Below are positions 12,701-14,771 of a stretch of 14,771 bases of DNA, in pieces. The first letter of the stretch is position 1. Every line of letters begins with the position of its first letter. The notes below the pieces were generated by a model. The model did no database searches. It saw only the letters and a program-made list of their open reading frames with translations, and was not told where the DNA came from. A program made the position numbers and the translations under genes. This stretch comes from DATGHS01 sp035307785 (lineage in GTDB: Bacteria; Planctomycetota; Planctomycetia; Gemmatales; Gemmataceae), in NCBI GenBank assembly GCA_035307785.1, contig DATGHS010000168.1, positions 1 through 14,771 of the forward strand, given 5' to 3'.

Positions 12701-14771
12701 GCTGGGCAAGGGCCGCGAGCACCAGGGTAAGCTGGTGGACGCGTTTGATGCGTACATGGAATTCGGCCAGCTGAACGGTGGCAAGGAACTGGTGCCGTCA
12801 ATCGATGAGCCCGGTACGATGGCGGCCCCCGATGTGTGGGCCCGCGGCCGAATACTAGCCATGATCTCGAAGGCTAGCCCGGAACAAAAGAAACCACTCG
12901 AAGAACGCATTGCCAGGCAATGGGCATCGGTGAAGGATACCGGCGACCTGGAGAAGATTCGCGGCTTCGTGAAAGTGTTTGGCTCCATCTCGAAGGCCGG
13001 CGAAGAAGCGCGGCTGCAGCTTTGCGAGCAGCTAATGACGAAAGGCACGCCGGAAGACCTGCGCGATGCCGAACTTCAGCTCGACTTGCTGAGCCTCACC
13101 GCGAATGACCGCGCGCTGGCGGCGCAGGCCACGGAAGCGCTGGCCCGGCTGATGATCCGCCGTGGCGAGTTGCGCGATGCCGTGCCGTTCTACCAAAAGC
13201 TCGGTTCCGAATTCGCCGACGTAAAACTGAAAGACGGCCGCACCGGGGCGGAGATTTACAACGAACTCATCACTGATAAGCGGTTGTTGCCGTTCCTGGC
13301 GCCTGGGCAAGAGGTCTGGAACTTCCGGCTCCGGGGCGAGTTGGTGGCCGGCGCCAATACCGTGAACGGCCAGAACGCGTTTTTCACCTTCGTTCCCGAC
13401 GGTGAATTGCTGCCGATCTTCCAGCGCTATCAGTTCGTGATCGACACGAACACGCCGAGCCGAACGAACAACGCCGCCTGGCAACTCCGCATGATTGACA
13501 AGATTACCGGCGAAGTCGTGATGAAAGAGTCGGAGTTGCAGCCGAACTACTACCTGCTGAATAACAACACGGCAGGCGCCAGCGCCATGCATCACTTCGC
13601 GCAGGCGCGCGGGCACTTGCTGGTGCTCACGCTCCAACACATGGTCTATGCGTTCGACCTGGTCGCGCGGAAAAAGCTCTGGGAGTACAACCTGTTCGGC
13701 GAAAACGCGTTTGTCAATCAGAATGTCCAGCAAACGATTCAGCAACCAGACGGCAGCATGCAGATCGTGTATGCCGACGGAATGCGGTTGCGCATTGGGC
13801 AGAATGCGGTAGTGGAATCGTCATATATTTGCTTGCCGGAACGCGATGGTCTGGTTGCCGTGGACCCGATCCTGGGCAAGAAAAAGAAACTGTGGTCGAA
13901 AACAATGCCGACAAGCGGCTTTCTGTTCGGCGATGCCACGCACGTGTTCATCGCCGAAATGGGCGATGACGGGCGCCCAGGCGCTACCAAGGCGGTTCGG
14001 GCTGCCGACGGCGTGACCGTGCCGGTGCCCGACTTCTCCAAGCAGTTCGACCCCGCCCACCGCCTTCGCATTATTGGCCGCAATCTATTGGTGTTCGACG
14101 ACCAAGACGGAAAGAAGGTGTTGCGGCTCTACGATGTGCTCACGGGCAAGGACGTGTGGAAACAGGAGTTTGCCGCCAATTCAATCGCCCTACATTCGGA
14201 AGACCCGTCATTGGCCGGCGCCCTGGAGCCGAATGGCGACGTGACCGTGATCAATTTGAACACCCGCAAAGTGGTGATGAAATATGTCAATAAGGACAGT
14301 GATCCGCTCGCTCAACTAAAACCGGAGCAACTGGCCAATTTGCAAGAAGTGCATCTGTTGAACGATCGCGAGCGCTTTTATTTGCTGCTCAATAAGACGC
14401 CGGAACAAGGGGTCAACGTCATTCCGTATGTCATGAATGGTCTGCGCTCAACCCGGCTGCACGGCACGCTGGTGGCTTTTGACCGCGAAAAGGCTTCGCT
14501 CGAATGGTCCAACCCGGTGGAGAACCAATGGGTGTTGTTGGACCAGTTCCAGGATTTGCCGGTGATCATCTGCACGTCGCACTTCACGCGCTTCAATAAC
14601 AACGGTCTGGAACGGCAGGAAGCGCGCATTGAGGCATTCGACAAGAAGACGGGCACGCTGGCCATCCACCCCGATCGGCAAAAAGTGACGCCCAATGGCC
14701 AATTCTACGCCATGCACACAGACCCGCGGACCGGCATCATCGAGCTGTTGCGCTACGATTTGAAAGTTCGC
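9777..14771 (+). CDS. Giant secreted PQQ beta-propeller/TPR-like protein (partial, 3' end beyond window)
   Basis: At least 1665 residues, in frame to the window edge without a stop. Seen in order: a signal peptide (residues 1-29, RRILSVLAILGLFGSLCLW, cleavage near VQAQ); a helical TPR-like region at about 40-260; a propeller opening YRGDPSRTAQG near 276 followed by blades; a Pro/Ala/Gly linker at about 505-550 rich in PGGPG and PKPPEAP; more blades around 660-800, including VHCLSLRDGNELW and IRALDLKDGGKKVW; a second helical TPR-like block at about 877-1150; and a final set of blades from about 1270, including VYAFDLVARKKLWEY, LVAVDPILGKKKKLW, LRLYDVLTGKDVW and LVAFDREKASLEW. BamB-type PQQ repeats plus TPRs suggest an envelope scaffold. 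No quinoprotein active site is evident. The start ATG has no strong RBS (only AACGGATGCG nearby). Exact function unknown. Confidence 0.9.
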   Translation, partial: MSITRRILSVLAILGLFGSLCLWNRQVQAQRRIRPPVDYDGMEEASDTGVSLPNDREAKRIIEAVNDYIGKKDWDVVARSLQYLLEKPEDSFFEVKRKKDDKEYTTRISIRVEANRLVGSLPPDGLETYRQKFGQAAKRMLQEGIDKNDPYVLSKVATQYLHTDSGLAALNLLGNYFLDRGNYQAASGRFRQMLDLMKDEKPEKKKEVEPKIMFKAALAFKRFGDSNMAEDIWKQLAELVKDKGLTIGKQTFTLEQLRAELDRHAELSGLTVINYNIYRGDPSRTAQGVGGTPFLEPLWKYDMINRQAPFGVQNSDWEGGADWVEKKIKAAQDVIGRSPQKNRAMLPGFFPIAAANRLIFRTYNGVCAVAIKDDPKAGFKAGELDWASPCDVSLQMMAGDASGRATLEGWMTQYYMQVGQILTGILFENAQVGTLSHDNQFVYVVEDMAVPPHPNMVQFGFNGNPAAFGNFSERVMFSKLKALDLQSGSLKWEIGEYKFSNKPMAFGPGVRPALVAPGGPGLPGAPKPPEAPKEEAPKPFVVPQLPTGKAEFVNAFDELKDSYFLGPPLPLGGKIYVLAENAGELRLVCMDPKNVKESKSKKKTQLTDGKTAEVPAGEGPEIVWMQPLGTASNKLTMDTLRRIQPAHLAYNDGILICPTNAGAIVAVDILSQSLAWAYTYRNKPQQPEPNAQGQQPGMPRGFRGDIYQQVNLQNERWYTSAPAISDGRVVFTAHDTNAVHCLSLRDGNELWTAPRAAGDLYMAGVFNGKVLIVGKDSIRALDLKDGGKKVWEERIGMPSGQGVAANNHYYLPLKNGVSSPEPEICAIDINTGKAIHTKSRRHEVPGNLLFYEGDIFSQGIYTVSAFPQLQSKLTEMNARLEKNPKDPVGLLDRGELRLDKGELVPAIADLRTALDCQPPAELRTKARQKLYEALTEIFQKDFNKAEEFLSLYQDLCLKEVSGEEKVKRQSNYLCLLGKGREHQGKLVDAFDAYMEFGQLNGGKELVPSIDEPGTMAAPDVWARGRILAMISKASPEQKKPLEERIARQWASVKDTGDLEKIRGFVKVFGSISKAGEEARLQLCEQLMTKGTPEDLRDAELQLDLLSLTANDRALAAQATEALARLMIRRGELRDAVPFYQKLGSEFADVKLKDGRTGAEIYNELITDKRLLPFLAPGQEVWNFRLRGELVAGANTVNGQNAFFTFVPDGELLPIFQRYQFVIDTNTPSRTNNAAWQLRMIDKITGEVVMKESELQPNYYLLNNNTAGASAMHHFAQARGHLLVLTLQHMVYAFDLVARKKLWEYNLFGENAFVNQNVQQTIQQPDGSMQIVYADGMRLRIGQNAVVESSYICLPERDGLVAVDPILGKKKKLWSKTMPTSGFLFGDATHVFIAEMGDDGRPGATKAVRAADGVTVPVPDFSKQFDPAHRLRIIGRNLLVFDDQDGKKVLRLYDVLTGKDVWKQEFAANSIALHSEDPSLAGALEPNGDVTVINLNTRKVVMKYVNKDSDPLAQLKPEQLANLQEVHLLNDRERFYLLLNKTPEQGVNVIPYVMNGLRSTRLHGTLVAFDREKASLEWSNPVENQWVLLDQFQDLPVIICTSHFTRFNNNGLERQEARIEAFDKKTGTLAIHPDRQKVTPNGQFYAMHTDPRTGIIELLRYDLKVR

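Noticed and set aside
11658..13745. Minus-strand frames of 230 and 237 codons in the right part
   Set aside because: They are antisense to the uninterrupted 1665-codon PQQ/TPR frame.

Overview
The window looks like a piece of a Planctomycetota chromosome, probably from a Pirellulales- or Gemmatales-like lineage. That placement is inferred from gene content, not from a marker gene. The window carries a Tat-exported DUF1501 protein, two secreted PQQ-type beta-propeller proteins (one giant and fused to helical TPR-like regions), a planctomycete-style CxxC zinc-ribbon mini-protein and many short palindromic repeats between genes. Coding regions are GC-rich. One intergenic block, about 5640-5880, is clearly AT-richer. 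I see no tRNA, rRNA, CRISPR array, insertion sequence or phage gene.

Region 1 (1-5579, all minus strand), in transcription order: a 408-residue PQQ-repeat beta-propeller, a DUF1501 Tat protein, an amidohydrolase that overlaps it by ATGA, a small zinc-ribbon protein, and a GH57 alpha-glucan branching-enzyme-like protein that runs off the left edge. The first three look like one operon. A 14-bp inverted repeat joins the end of the beta-propeller gene to the Shine-Dalgarno of the DUF1501 gene, which suggests translational coupling. The zinc-ribbon and GH57 genes appear to have their own promoters. Two related GC-rich hairpins lie just after the amidohydrolase and zinc-ribbon stop codons.

Region 2 (5580-6489) is mostly non-coding. 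It has an AT-rich stretch with no gene, then about 300 bases of plus-strand sequence packed with strong hairpins that ends in a textbook intrinsic terminator. This is a candidate structured RNA with repeated C-rich loops. A 38-codon gene for a tiny signal-peptide-like protein follows. It has a good ribosome-binding site, and its stop codon lies inside a second terminator-like hairpin.

Region 3 (6490-8397, plus strand) encodes a two-subunit transketolase. The N-terminal thiamine-diphosphate half and the C-terminal half are separate genes, and a 106-bp imperfect palindrome sits between them. Region 4 (8438-9517, minus strand) is a radical SAM protein with extra SPASM-like cysteines, convergent with the transketolase across a perfect hairpin. 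Region 5 (9777 to the right edge, plus strand) is the giant PQQ/TPR protein, divergent from the radical SAM gene. A 61-bp palindromic repeat lies in the gap between them.

Most genes are recognisable families. The parts that look least described are RNA-level: the RBS-sequestering repeat, the C-loop RNA candidate, the tiny exported peptide, and the several palindromic repeat families.
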